A DNA stretch of 64,000 nucleotides from Paenibacillus sp. IHBB 10380 (GTDB lineage: Bacteria; Bacillota; Bacilli; Paenibacillales; Paenibacillaceae). Shown piece after piece: positions 9,051 through 17,573 of this stretch. The stretch's first letter is position 1. Each line of letters begins with the position of its first letter. The stretch lies in contig NZ_CP010976.1 in the NCBI RefSeq assembly GCF_000949425.1, positions 3,038,001-3,102,000 on the forward strand. Reading direction: 5' to 3'. The position numbers and the translations under genes are program-made. The notes under the pieces are model-generated. The model did no database searches and was not told where the DNA came from. It worked only from the letters and a program-made list of their open reading frames with translations.

Positions 9051-10268
9051 TTAAGAGTTTTCTTCTCCGATTAATCGATTACGACCCGAAGCAACACCGA
9101 AAATGAGCAACAAGGATGTGATAACAAGCAACACGATAAGCGGTACATTCCACCCATTGGTCACATCGTGCAGATAGCCGAACAGTATCGGTCCTAACGC
9201 GGCCAGCAGATAACCTATCGATTGAGCCATACCGGACAACTCCGCCGCGTCATGTGCGTTAGAAGTTCGAAGTCCAAATAACATCATTGCAAGACTGAAC
9301 GCACACCCTCCGCCGACTCCGATTAGAATCGCCCATAGAAGAACCAACGTATGATTTCCGGATAGTAGACCCCCAATACCACTGAAGAAAAAAAGAGCCG
9401 TCAAGATCATAAGGCCAATTTGATTTTTCATGCGTCCAGCTAAAATCGGCACGATAAAAGTAACCGGAAGGATAGCGAGTTGCATCAGAGAAAGTACCCA
9501 TCCAGCGGAATCCGAACTCATCCCTTGAGATTTCAGAATATCAGGGAGCCAAGAAACGACAACATAAAAAATCATCGATTGCAGACCCATAAAGAGGGTC
9601 ACTTGCCAAGCAAGAGGAGACTTCCACAAATTCGTTCGCTTTTCGTCCGACGTCGTTGTCTTCACTTTTTGTTGCCGCCGCCCTAGTTGGGGTATCCAAA
9701 CGAGAAGGGCTATAAAAGCTAACATACCCCAAATTCCCAAAGCTCCCTTCCAGCCTAATCCTGTTAGATTGGCCACCGGTACACTGATTCCGGATGCAAT
9801 AGCACCACTAAAATTCATTGAAACCGAATAAACGCCGATCATTATTCCAATTTTTAAAGGATACTTTTCTTTGATCAAGCTTGGCATCAATACATTGCAC
9901 ATGGATATCGCAAGACCCAAAATGACCGTCCCGATCAGCAATGAACCGATATTCCATGACGAACGCAAGACAATGCCGACAACCAGCAGGGATAGCGCTC
10001 CAAATAGAACAGGGGACATTCCAAAACGGCGAGCCAACTTCGGCGCAAGCGGTGATAGCAAAGCAAACGCTATTAACGGAAGCGTGGTAATCAAGCCCGC
10101 TAACGTATTCGATATACCCAAATCATCCCGAATGATCCCAATCAAAGGGCCTACTGAAGTTAAAGGGGCACGTAAATTCATCGCGATCAAAATAATTCCC
10201 AGAAGAAGTAGCCATCCTGTAGACGTTGGACGCGTTTTTGAGTTGATTCTAGGTTGTTTGGACTGCAA
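9051..10268 (-). CDS. CynX/NimT-type MFS transporter
   Basis: A 405-residue major facilitator with about 12 hydrophobic segments. The first helix segment IAMNLRAPLTSVGPLI is typical of the CynX/YeaN (cyanate or nitroimidazole transporter) branch, and a charged loop APKLARRFG follows helix 2. Substrate unknown. The start is a TTG at 10268, 8 bases after GGAGG, directly abutting the TAG stop of the upstream GntR gene. The pair is therefore an operon of a FadR-type regulator and the transporter it probably controls. Confidence 0.8.
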   Translation of the reverse strand: MQSKQPRINSKTRPTSTGWLLLLGIILIAMNLRAPLTSVGPLIGIIRDDLGISNTLAGLITTLPLIAFALLSPLAPKLARRFGMSPVLFGALSLLVVGIVLRSSWNIGSLLIGTVILGLAISMCNVLMPSLIKEKYPLKIGIMIGVYSVSMNFSGAIASGISVPVANLTGLGWKGALGIWGMLAFIALLVWIPQLGRRQQKVKTTTSDEKRTNLWKSPLAWQVTLFMGLQSMIFYVVVSWLPDILKSQGMSSDSAGWVLSLMQLAILPVTFIVPILAGRMKNQIGLMILTALFFFSGIGGLLSGNHTLVLLWAILIGVGGGCAFSLAMMLFGLRTSNAHDAAELSGMAQSIGYLLAALGPILFGYLHDVTNGWNVPLIVLLVITSLLLIFGVASGRNRLIGEENS

Positions 10269-10955
10269 CTATATTTCCTCCATCTCTATTGCTCGTTTTA
10301 ATTCATTTATAAACAGATATACACTTTGGGCTGCCGCTTCACTATCTTGCGCGTATATTGCATCTACCAGTTGATCATGCTTTTTTTGCGGAAGGTTTGC
10401 ATGAAATTGCTTCTTTATAAGAGCAGTAATAGAATCCTGAATGGCTTCAGTAATATGCGCATACAAGTCAATCAACATTCGATTTCCGGCCGATTCTACA
10501 ATGGTCTGATGGAGCTTAATATCAGCGTCGACATACCGTTCTAAATCTCGTACTTCGCTAAACGAATTACATTCCTGTTGATAAAACCGAATTTTCTCTA
10601 AGTCCCCCTCAGTCCGCCTTTCAGCGGATAGCTTCGCAGCTTCTCGCTCTAGAGCATTCCGAACTTCCAGCGTTTCCAATAAGCTCGATTTTTGGACACG
10701 TCGTTGAATAGCCGTACCAAGTGCACTACTAGAAGATACATAAGTACCATCTCCCTGCTTTGTCGTCAGCACTCCGGCATGACACAACGCTTTTATACCT
10801 TCACGCAATGTATTGCGGCTGACATTCAATTCATGGACTAGATCCGGTTCAGGCGGGATTTTTTTTCCTATCGGCCATGTTCCAGATTCAATCAAGGATT
10901 CAATTTGAATAATGACTTGATCAACAAGGGTCAGACGTGTGGTTTTTTGTAGCAT
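10269..10955 (-). CDS. GntR family regulator, FadR subfamily
   Basis: A 228-residue transcription factor. The N-terminal winged helix shows IPPEPDLVHELNVSRNTLRE and the wing GDGTYVSS; the C-terminal all-helical FCD domain shows the metal/ligand-binding pattern DADIKLHQTIVESAGN. FadR-type members respond to small organic acids or metabolites (family knowledge). The gene is immediately followed by the transporter at 9051, which suggests local control. The ligand cannot be told from the sequence. Confidence 0.85.
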   Translation of the reverse strand: MLQKTTRLTLVDQVIIQIESLIESGTWPIGKKIPPEPDLVHELNVSRNTLREGIKALCHAGVLTTKQGDGTYVSSSSALGTAIQRRVQKSSLLETLEVRNALEREAAKLSAERRTEGDLEKIRFYQQECNSFSEVRDLERYVDADIKLHQTIVESAGNRMLIDLYAHITEAIQDSITALIKKQFHANLPQKKHDQLVDAIYAQDSEAAAQSVYLFINELKRAIEMEEI

Positions 10956-11013
10956 TTTTCAAACCTCCAAACATAGGATGACTGTACCAAATGAATTCTA
11001 ACATATTTTAATC

Positions 11014-11112
11014 AATTTTAAAATCATAAGAAAAGATAAAATAGCTAAAGATGCATTTGCTCATGGCAAAGGCATCAAGTTTAAGGATGTTATAAATGAA
11101 TTACTTCATTGA
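11014..11112 (+). pseudogene. C-terminal gene fragment
   Basis: A short open stretch ending AKDAFAHGKGIKFKDVIN and then ELLH, with a TGA at 11110. It reads like the last 25-30 residues of a real protein but has no start codon context and no upstream reading frame. The family is not recognised. Confidence 0.25.
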
Positions 11113-11145
11113 GTTATCATTACTACCTCCGAAAGAATGTATATA

Positions 11146-11473
11146 TCACCGTACGGTTTCTGGTCTAAGCCAAGAAACGTCATACCCCAACTCACTAATA
11201 ATATCAAGTCCATCTTGGAATTCTATTAAGTTTTCTCCAGTCCATCCATTCCTTAAGCCATATAAAATGAAATTTTTAATTATTTTTGTGTAATAACGGA
11301 CTTCCAGTATTAGGATCATCCCATGTGCAAAAAAAGAATGTTAACGTTAACTTTTTCAATCCTTTTATAGATACTTTCAAGGTAATATTACTCGATTTTT
11401 CATTATATTTTTGATTTAGCACATATATATATTCTTTTTCACCTACAATAATTTTTCTTGTCTTTTTCTTCAT
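11146..11473 (-). pseudogene. Small conserved hypothetical protein broken by frameshift
   Basis: ATG 11473 follows AAGGTG and opens MKKKTRKIIVGEKEYIYVLN, continuing to TWDDPNTGSPLLHKNN and a stop. A second frame then continues as NFILYGLRNGWTGENLIEFQ and ends with ELGYDVSWLRPETVR at 11146. The two halves look like one family of about 120-130 residues seen in Bacillales, with a short deletion and frameshift near 11280. Function unknown. The match is by recall and moderate. Confidence 0.5.
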
Positions 11474-11536
11474 AACTAAGCACCTTTTAGATTAGTTTTG
11501 ATTTTTGCAGTATATTAATTATGCATAATTGAAATA

Positions 11537-12418
11537 TCAGATGTTATGCCAATAGAAAGTATAATGTGAATGCTGATGAAAGCCTAATGACTTATAAAAA
11601 GAGTTATCAGAAATAACGTATGCTTTTTTAGCACCTAAGGAGTAGCATCTTTTTAAGGCTTCTAAAACCACCGCTTTACCAAGCCCCTTATGTCGGTACT
11701 CTGGGATTGTACATACAGGTTCAACGTAAGCATAATCAGTTTTTTGACTATACCATAAGCCGCAGTATGCAACATATTCCCCATCTTCATTTTCTGCAAC
11801 AATATGTAGGAATGAATTCAAATTCGTTGCTGACAACATTACTTTTTGCTTATTCATAGTAGTTTCATCAACAGGTACATGTCCTTCGTTGTCAAATGCC
11901 TTCCATAGCAAATTATGATGCTTATATAAGTCCTTTTTTATATCAATATTTTTTACTGTTACACCTTCAGGAGTTATAAAATCAAGGCTAACATTCTCTA
12001 GTGTAAGTTCAAGTATGTTTTCAGTCAGATCATTCTTCACAAATTTATTACTGCGTAATAAGTCTAGAGTGTGAGTATCTGTATCATTCACCGCTATCCC
12101 AAGGCCATTTTCATTACTGAAAGTAGCAATGGCATATTCTAATATATCTTTTTCTAATTCTCCAAACCCTTGTTTAGTTGCAAAAAATGCTTCGCCAAAA
12201 TAATGGTCGTAGGTTGCTATACCTACTAATTCATCATCACAATACCATAATCCAATTTTATCCATTAAGTCTCTGTTAAATTCAGGGTGAAAAAACATCC
12301 ACTCCCATCTTGCCCAATTCCAATTTATATGTCTACGGTCATCTTTTGATAATTCAATCAAAAAATCACAAACTTTATCATAATAAGAATTATCAAAATT
12401 TCTAAATACAATGTTCAT
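11537..12418 (-). CDS. GNAT acetyltransferase (possible first cassette of the array)
   Basis: About 293 residues. The C-terminal half has a full GNAT core: VEPVCTIPEYRHKGLGKAVV is the acetyl-CoA loop (RHKGLG) and AYVISDNSFYKSLGFHQ the closing motif. The N-terminal half (residues 1-140) looks like a second, degenerate GNAT-like unit. GGGGGATTG precedes ATG 12418; the frame is open further upstream without support. It is downstream, in gene sense, of the att1 repeat, so it may be the oldest cassette of the array, although I see no clear att site at its own 3' end. Confidence 0.75.
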   Translation of the reverse strand: MNIVFRNFDNSYYDKVCDFLIELSKDDRRHINWNWARWEWMFFHPEFNRDLMDKIGLWYCDDELVGIATYDHYFGEAFFATKQGFGELEKDILEYAIATFSNENGLGIAVNDTDTHTLDLLRSNKFVKNDLTENILELTLENVSLDFITPEGVTVKNIDIKKDLYKHHNLLWKAFDNEGHVPVDETTMNKQKVMLSATNLNSFLHIVAENEDGEYVAYCGLWYSQKTDYAYVEPVCTIPEYRHKGLGKAVVLEALKRCYSLGAKKAYVISDNSFYKSLGFHQHSHYTFYWHNI

Positions 12419-12603
12419 TTCAATCCCCCATAATATATAAATTATTTTTACGTCACAATGAAATACTATTGCACCCAAATACCTTTAATAAATTATACGC
12501 TATCATTCCAATAGTTGGGTTGGGTGATAAAGATTAATTATAACTGAAGGGATTTCTGTTCCGTTCGCTAGAGTAGATGCTATTATGATGAAAGGGTTTT
12601 ATG

Positions 12604-12720
12604 CTCTTGCGACAATTTCTTATAACATTCGCGCATTCCTGACGTTCAAGCGGCTTAGAAAACAAAAAAACACCGGGAAACCCCGATGTTATGCTATATT
12701 TTATGGGAAGTTAGGTGAAT
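12604..12720 (-). repeat. attC-like site att1
   Basis: Outer boxes are ATAAC at 12622-12626 and GTTAGGTGA at 12710-12718 (ACCTAAC in gene sense, an exact RYYYAAC). The left arm, CGCATTCCTGAC then TTCAAGCGGC, is nearly identical to that of att7. The centre contains a terminator hairpin. It ends the MerR-containing unit. Confidence 0.55.
12660..12692 (-). terminator. Terminator of the MerR/GOLPH3-like unit
   Basis: On the minus strand AACATCGGGG and CCCGGTGTT pair around TTT and are followed by TTTTTTGTTTT. It is nested inside att1. Confidence 0.75.
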
Positions 12721-12750
12721 ATAGATGCCATAATTTTATTCTTATTATGC

Positions 12751-13014
12751 TCATTTATCCGTGTTGAGAGTTTCTTTAATTTGCGGGATAGATAATCCGT
12801 TTGATTTCAGTTCTTTAATTAAAAGAATGCGCGCGACAGTTTCCTCTCTTTTATATTTGCGTGTCAGATTCTCTTCCGCCTGTTCAAAAGGCAGCATACC
12901 CTCTTCTGTATAAAATTTCAGTGTGCTATAGCGAGAATCCGTAAGCCGCACTAATTCACCTATAGATACGATATTAGAGGCCAATATAGTCTCCATGGAA
13001 CGTTGTCTTGACAT
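12751..13014 (-). CDS. MerR-type DNA-binding protein
   Basis: An 87-residue one-domain MerR-like protein: IGELVRLTDSRYSTLKFYTE is the winged helix-turn-helix and RKYKREETVARILLIKELK with GLSIPQIKETL the second helical motif. There is no effector or dimerisation domain beyond this. AAAGGAG precedes the ATG. It follows the gene at 13029 after 14 bases and is surely cotranscribed. It may repress or activate the promoter at 14135-14163, next to the heptamer repeats. Confidence 0.8.
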   Translation of the reverse strand: MSRQRSMETILASNIVSIGELVRLTDSRYSTLKFYTEEGMLPFEQAEENLTRKYKREETVARILLIKELKSNGLSIPQIKETLNTDK

Positions 13015-13028
13015 GATTACCGACTCCT

Positions 13029-14015
13029 TTAAATTGGGAGTCTCGGGAGTAGACGCACACCATGAATTGGCACTCTCCCGTAAATGGCATGCGGAATCGC
13101 TTCGTAAACAATATTATCTATTTTAATTGTCTGCCCTTCCCCTAACACCTTAACCGCATGGCCATTGGACTCTAACCGCATCCTCACATCGTGTAGTCTT
13201 TTTGTTGAATTAGAAAGCATCGCCTCCGTATCAATGAAAACAGATTGCGAACGTTCAAGGATTGGAAATAGAAAATTCAAACCGCTGCCCACGGGTGTCT
13301 TTACTGCCGCTTTTTTCATACGGAGGAATTGTTTTATTGCTAATTCTATTCCGTGATGGATTCGGATTGGATATACTGCTTTTGCCAGTGGAGTACTTTG
13401 ATATAATTTATACATTCTTGCACTCACCTTTTCTAACTCATTCCGCGAAAAAAAATCATGCATACATCCGCTTTCACGCAGGAGCCAAAGCATACAGATT
13501 GTCTCATCTGTTACTGGGCCATCTTCCAGAATTTCTGCTCGAATATTCTCTGTAATCCTTGTATATTCCTGAATATGGCTACGATATTCTTTGATCTCAA
13601 CGCCTGCGGAATGAAAGTACAGGTCGCACCCCAAAAGATGAGGGATTTCTTCAAGTAAACCCATTTCCTTTAGAGAATCTGATACCGCGTGTTCAAACTT
13701 TATTAATTTTCTTTTGGAAAGCATGGAAGCCCTTTTCAGCCACCAATTCAGATCACCCATTACCCCAACATTTTTGTGAACTAAGGGTTTTAAAATCGTT
13801 TCCTGGTAGAGCATTGTATGAGATTGGTTAAGTACATCTTTTTTCAAAACTAATGTATTCTTAGCTTGTGTAAAACCGCTATCTAAGTAGACCTCTAAAA
13901 TAACCGCTGCTGCCATACAACGAAGAGCCACTTTCTTTACATTAGTCATCTCAAGACTTCTCTGCGCATTTAGCGCTATCATTGAAAAGTTTTGTGCTAA
14001 TTTTAGATCTGTCAT
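13029..14015 (-). CDS. GOLPH3/GPP34-like protein
   Basis: 328 residues, cytoplasmic. I do not see a firm family signature, but the spacing of motifs resembles the GOLPH3/VPS74 (GPP34) family: an N-terminal helix KLAQNFSMIALNAQ, AAAVILEVYLDSGF, a central polar helix ending KEMGLLEEI, then ILEDGPVTDETICMLWLLRE. GPP34 proteins bind phosphoinositides in eukaryotes; bacterial ones have no assigned role. The C-terminal 90 residues are extra and include a TPVGSGLNFLFP segment. GGAGAGG precedes the ATG. It is the first gene of a two-gene unit with the MerR gene. Confidence 0.5.
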   Translation of the reverse strand: MTDLKLAQNFSMIALNAQRSLEMTNVKKVALRCMAAAVILEVYLDSGFTQAKNTLVLKKDVLNQSHTMLYQETILKPLVHKNVGVMGDLNWWLKRASMLSKRKLIKFEHAVSDSLKEMGLLEEIPHLLGCDLYFHSAGVEIKEYRSHIQEYTRITENIRAEILEDGPVTDETICMLWLLRESGCMHDFFSRNELEKVSARMYKLYQSTPLAKAVYPIRIHHGIELAIKQFLRMKKAAVKTPVGSGLNFLFPILERSQSVFIDTEAMLSNSTKRLHDVRMRLESNGHAVKVLGEGQTIKIDNIVYEAIPHAIYGRVPIHGVRLLPRLPI

Positions 14016-14086
14016 AGTAATCCTCTCCTACTCATTTTCTTCAAGCGATCTGATGTTTACTTTGTATGAGGAATCATTTGGATCTT

Positions 14087-14135
14087 ACTTACTACTTGCT
14101 ACTTACTACTTACTACTTACTACTTATCACTTAAT
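14087..14135. repeat. Heptamer tandem repeat (ACTTACT)
   Basis: Seven consecutive 7-base units: ACTTACT, ACTTGCT, three ACTTACT, then the degenerate ACTTATC and ACTTAAT. On the coding (minus) strand the unit is AGTAAGT. The block begins at the -10 element of the promoter and fills the start of the leader of the 13029 gene. Confidence 0.85.
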
Positions 14136-14163
14136 ATATAAGTTATTTATTTTGCTTTGTCAA
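14135..14163 (-). promoter_or_regulatory. Sigma-A promoter of the GOLPH3-like/MerR operon
   Basis: On the minus strand TTGACA (14163-14158) and TATATA (14140-14135) are separated by 17 bases. The predicted start of transcription is near 14128, giving a leader of about 113 bases that contains the heptamer repeat. Confidence 0.72.
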
Positions 14164-14325
14164 GTATTTGGCACTTAATAATTTAAATAATTTGCAATAC
14201 TAACCGCAGGTGATGCTGTTTTTGGCCGTATGTACAGTTGAAATGCTCTATAAATAACGATATTACCTTTCTCTGTGAGGGTATGTTTTGGAAAATTTAA
14301 GCTCGATTTCAACGAACTCGCCAAA

Positions 14326-14362
14326 CAAAAAAGACAACGACATAACTGTCATTGTCTTTTAT
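14326..14362. terminator. Bidirectional terminator hairpin
   Basis: AAAAGACAA.GACA pairs with TGTC.TTGTCTTTT around TAAC with one mismatch, and A/T runs lie on both sides. It is downstream of the pantothenate kinase gene. The rest of the 14016-14513 interval holds the promoter, the heptamers and att2; I see no gene there. Confidence 0.65.
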
Positions 14363-14437
14363 TGTTCGGTGGAGCCTAGGAGAATTTGTTATGCTCTCAT
14401 AGGTTGATTACGGGAGAGTGATAAATAAGTTATAATA

Positions 14438-14492
14438 AAACCATGGAGCGGAAGCGACGATGCTGAAAAACATGGTTATGAGATGTCCTAGC
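14438..14492 (-). repeat. attC-like site att2 (one arm clear)
   Basis: The arm CCATGGAGCGGAAGCGACGA followed by GTTATGAGATGTC aligns with the same arm of att4 and att7 (GGAGCG, GCGACGA, GTTAGGTGATGTC). The other arm is not clear. GTTATGAGATGTCCTAGC at 14475-14492 is an inverted near-copy of 15443-15460, the opposite end of the pantothenate kinase unit. Confidence 0.55.
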
Positions 14493-14513
14493 CTTCAAAT
14501 AAACACCCTCAAT

Positions 14514-15314
14514 TTATATTGACATTAATGCTCCAACCGCTCCGCTGTATTCACCATTTCGAACAAACAATGGACTTGCTCCCCTAAGATTTGTATAGTT
14601 AGATACTACTTCTCTGAGAATTTCATTATGGATAAAAGACAATCCTATATAGACTATACTTGTAGTCCCATATGAATCAGCAGCAAGGACGCTTGTAGTT
14701 GCCACTGTTTCCCCAACTAGTCCAATAATGGATGCCAACAAATCTTCTTTTTTTGAAGGTAACTTCAACATCTGTACATTCCCAAAATTACTTGCTGTTA
14801 AATCTCCTGATATTGGAGACTCAGACCCTTCGTAAATATTCCTTACTTTAAGGTCAATATCGTCTCTATTACCTTTTTTCGAAATATTAACTATTTTATT
14901 ATATTCTTCTATGTCAGTTAATAATAAGGATAGTCCCATCATTGTGCCTCCCCCAACACCAGTTCCACCAACACGCACGTGCCTACCTGAATCGAAAAAG
15001 TGGATTGAAGTCCCCGTTCCTACATTCGTTAGTATAAATGATTCCAAAGGTGCTCCCTCGAGATTTAAGAGAAATTGTATTCCCCGACAAGTTGCATCGA
15101 ATTCAACAATATTCTTTGTTTCATGTTTAAGTAATGATTGCAAGTGAGACCCTTTACCACCAGTGAGACAAATTGTTGCTTCTTGAAAATATTCATTAAT
15201 CCATAAAGCTGCAACTCCAAGTTCCATTGAATCAAATACACGGTACTCTATTATGCTTTGGTTCATATATGCAATTTTTATTAACGAACCTCCTGCATCA
15301 ATACCCACTTTCAC
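14514..15314 (-). CDS. coaW: Type II pantothenate kinase
   Basis: Phosphorylates pantothenate, the first step of coenzyme A synthesis. Type II enzymes have the actin/ASKHA fold: MKVGIDAGGSLIKIAY is phosphate loop 1, SFILTNVGTGTSIHF phosphate 2, and VGGTGVGGGTMMGLSLLL the family glycine-rich loop. At 266 residues it has the length of the staphylococcal type enzyme. The start is a GTG at 15314 with a weak site. As cassette cargo it is unusual, since most bacteria have a housekeeping CoaA or CoaX; it may be a resistant isozyme (inference). Its unit ends are a clear inverted pair (15443-15460 and 14475-14492). Confidence 0.88.
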   Translation of the reverse strand: MKVGIDAGGSLIKIAYMNQSIIEYRVFDSMELGVAALWINEYFQEATICLTGGKGSHLQSLLKHETKNIVEFDATCRGIQFLLNLEGAPLESFILTNVGTGTSIHFFDSGRHVRVGGTGVGGGTMMGLSLLLTDIEEYNKIVNISKKGNRDDIDLKVRNIYEGSESPISGDLTASNFGNVQMLKLPSKKEDLLASIIGLVGETVATTSVLAADSYGTTSIVYIGLSFIHNEILREVVSNYTNLRGASPLFVRNGEYSGAVGALMSI

Positions 15315-15440
15315 TATATTCAGTGTTTTTCACTCCTATCATTCATCGCTGGTGTAAGATCTTTAAACTTTATTATTTTTAAGTCAATCCGCTAATCGAG
15401 CATATAGAAAAATTATGATCTTATTTGTTTCGACTTTTTT

Positions 15441-15632
15441 TTGCGGGGATTTCTCATAACGTTTCCGTGTTCACGACGCCTATTCACCTTAAGCTACTGG
15501 AGTCGTGCGATTAGCAAGATCTCGGCTGGTCGCGACGGGTTAGCTGAATGGATGTGGCATACTGCCCTCCGACCAGTGCCATGACCGAGGGCGCACACCC
15601 CGATGCGTGAACATATTGTTATATGATGTCCA
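15441..15632 (-). repeat. attC-like site att3
   Basis: This site shows both boxes well. Outer box: CATAAC at 15455-15460 against GTTATATG at 15618-15625. Inner box: TGTTCACG at 15468-15475 against CGTGAACA at 15606-15613, exact complements, separated from the outer boxes by 7 and 4 bases. The 130-base centre holds partial hairpins. The layout matches the R and L boxes of integron attC sites. Confidence 0.7.
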
Positions 15633-15652
15633 CCACCCCTTAATTTCTAAAT

Positions 15653-16474
15653 TTATATTGGAAATCCAATACAACTGTATTGATGATCTTTATCAAAACC
15701 TAATTTCTCTGCTAATTTTATTGAGCCTTCATTATCCATTGAACAATCCCAATATGCTGTATAACCGTTCTCAATAATTTCGTTTACTACTCTAGCAGCC
15801 AACTGATAACCAATACCCTTCCGTTGGTGTTCAGTTAAGGTTTCAACACCAATTGCATGTGTTTCATTAGTAATAAAACTTGAATAGCAAATACCTACTA
15901 TTTCATCTCCCTCCAAAGCGATACATCCAAACCCTTTCGAAAGAAATTGTTCCTCACTGTCCCAGAACAGATTAATATGACTTTGTAGTAGTTCTTTTCT
16001 TTTAAACTCTTCATTAATGAATTCACGTTTACCTAGGGTAATGAAATTGTACCCATCTATTTCACTTATAATTAGTTTTTCTTTGCTATCAACGTATTTG
16101 TAAACAAATTGCCCCCACCTATTTATTACTCTACTCGAAAAAATATCATCTAGTTTCCATTTTCCCGAATTTCCTGAAGCCTCGAAATAATCTAACCCCA
16201 TACCCCGCATTCTTGGGGCAATAATTGTTGTTATATTTTCATTAATATCTTTCAAAAAATCATGATTATTCTCATTCCCAATTAAATAAAAGCCTTTGAT
16301 CCCCTTACTCCAAACCAATGCTGTTTCAGGAATTAATTTATCATCAATAAATATCCAACCAGGGTTATTCTGCTCAATAATCGATACTATCTCGGGATGA
16401 TTATACCCCGTTTCAATAAGAAATTTGACTTTATAATATTCGTGCTTACTTAATTCAAACATTAATATTCTCAT
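15653..16474 (-). CDS. GNAT acetyltransferase (GNAT_acetyltran type)
   Basis: 273 residues, resembling the GNAT_acetyltran (PF12746) branch found in Bacilli. The C-terminal GNAT core has ETLTEHQRKGIGYQLAARVV as the acetyl-CoA loop and AYWDCSMDNEGSIKLAEKLGF as the closing motif. The N-terminal 130 residues form the family's extra domain. The start may be ATG 16474 or ATG 16462; both follow AAAAGG at imperfect distance. It sits between att3 and att4, both in the cassette family. Substrate unknown. Confidence 0.72.
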   Translation of the reverse strand: MRILMFELSKHEYYKVKFLIETGYNHPEIVSIIEQNNPGWIFIDDKLIPETALVWSKGIKGFYLIGNENNHDFLKDINENITTIIAPRMRGMGLDYFEASGNSGKWKLDDIFSSRVINRWGQFVYKYVDSKEKLIISEIDGYNFITLGKREFINEEFKRKELLQSHINLFWDSEEQFLSKGFGCIALEGDEIVGICYSSFITNETHAIGVETLTEHQRKGIGYQLAARVVNEIIENGYTAYWDCSMDNEGSIKLAEKLGFDKDHQYSCIGFPI

Positions 16475-16496
16475 TCCTTTTCAAGAATAAATTTTC

Positions 16497-16552
16497 TTGG
16501 TGACCAAGGAGCGAATGCGACGATACAGGAATGTTCTGTTAGGTGATGTCCC
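16497..16552 (-). repeat. attC-like site att4 (one arm)
   Basis: GACCAAGGAGCGAATGCGAC at 16502, then CAGGAATG and GTTAGGTGATGTC at 16538-16550. The right arm is near-identical to that of att7 and att2. The partner arm is missing, so the site looks truncated. Confidence 0.6.
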
Positions 16553-16578
16553 CGGCTTCCTGAAGTACTGTCAGATTC

Positions 16579-16989
16579 CTATTTCTTTAATATGTCTCTC
16601 AATTGATTTGCATATTTCATTGGAACTTCGTATCCCTGGCTTGAATTTGATTGATCTACTAATAATCCTTTCATTGATCTATCTGATCCTAGGGACAAAT
16701 GATAATTCTTTGTTGTATTGTTAGAGCTGGTAAATGTCAAATTGTATTCTGCAACGTAATCTAAGTTACCTAACATTTTTATTGCATTATTAATTGCTTC
16801 TTCAAATATCTTAATAGATTGTGTATCATCAAAATATTTACTCTCACATAATTCATCATTATTAGTTTGAAGACAGTCAAGCCTTATAGAGCTAATCGAA
16901 TCATTTGGATCTGTATTATTGTTACATCCTGTAATAAAAACTAAGATCAATAAAATAGCTACTAAATATCTTGTATTAATATTTATCAA
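16579..16989 (-). CDS. Small lipoprotein, cassette gene
   Basis: 136 residues with a signal peptide and lipobox VFITGC followed by NNNTDPNDS, so it should be lipid-anchored on the outer face of the membrane. The mature part has two cysteines (RLDCLQ, ELCESKYF) and a beta-rich look; no known domain. The start is a TTG at 16989 close to GGAAAG. It lies between att5 and att4. Function unknown. Confidence 0.65.
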   Translation of the reverse strand: MININTRYLVAILLILVFITGCNNNTDPNDSISSIRLDCLQTNNDELCESKYFDDTQSIKIFEEAINNAIKMLGNLDYVAEYNLTFTSSNNTTKNYHLSLGSDRSMKGLLVDQSNSSQGYEVPMKYANQLRDILKK

Positions 16990-17007
16990 CTCTTTCCAAT
17001 ATTCTTT

Positions 17008-17030
17008 AGGTGTTATCGGATGCCTCTGCC
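17008..17030 (-). repeat. attC-like site att5 (remnant)
   Basis: Only one outer arm remains: TGTTATCGGATGCCTCTGC at 17011-17029. It is a 16 of 19 inverted match to TATTATCGGATACCCCTGC read on the minus strand from 17600 to 17582, the other end of the same gene unit. The inner boxes are absent. Confidence 0.5.
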
Positions 17031-17039
17031 TCCTGCGAA

Positions 17040-17549
17040 TTACGTATAAAAATAAGTCATTAATTCCTCATCATATCCTTGTCCTTTATATTCCAAGGCG
17101 TTTTTCTCTATGCCATATGTTTCAAATCCTAACTTCATGTAAAGCTCAATTGCTACCCTATTTAAAGTTACAACACAAAGATTTATTTGTTTCAAACCTT
17201 CTAATCCGCTCCCTCTATTAATTACTTCTTCTAGTAGCTCTTTAGCTATTCCTTTGCCTCGGTATTCAGGAGATACATAAACTCCCCAAATTATTCCTTT
17301 ATGGTTAAATTTAATTCCTTGTTCTCTTCTAAATCCAATCATACCTACAATTTGGTTACCTTCTTTAAAAGCTCCCAATATATAATTGTCGCTCTCATTC
17401 ATTATTCTATTTTTAACTTCTGATATCGGAGTTTGTGCCTACACTTCATATGAGGCTCCGAATACTTCTGGATTCATTCTCAATGCTTCCAATCTTAACT
17501 TCCAATATACTTCAACGTCTTCCTCATTTATGTTCTTTATATAATACAT
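17040..17549 (-). pseudogene. GNAT acetyltransferase with in-frame TAG
   Basis: From ATG 17549, after GAGAGGAAA, the frame reads MYYIKNINEEDVEVYWKLRL and continues to GASYEV, then a TAG at 17441-17439, then AQTPISEVKNRIMNESDN and a complete GNAT core (WGVYVSPEYRGKGIAKELL and ELYMKLGFETYGIEKNAL). Both halves are in one frame, so a single base change (such as TCG to TAG) explains it. Translation could restart at ATG 17402 but would lack the first strand. A sequencing error is the alternative. Confidence 0.75.
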
Positions 17550-17573
17550 CTATGAAATTTCCTCTCAATGATA

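Noticed and set aside
9871-10374. Plus-strand frame of 167 codons opposite the transporter and regulator
   Set aside because: Mirror of the real minus-strand genes; no start site, proline- and serine-rich noise.
12585-12767. Plus-strand 60-codon frame
   Set aside because: It runs through att1 and the terminator, has no ribosome binding site and reads like random translation.
14087-14135. Short direct repeats as a CRISPR array
   Set aside because: Units are 7 bases with no spacers; it is a simple tandem repeat. No cas genes are in the window.
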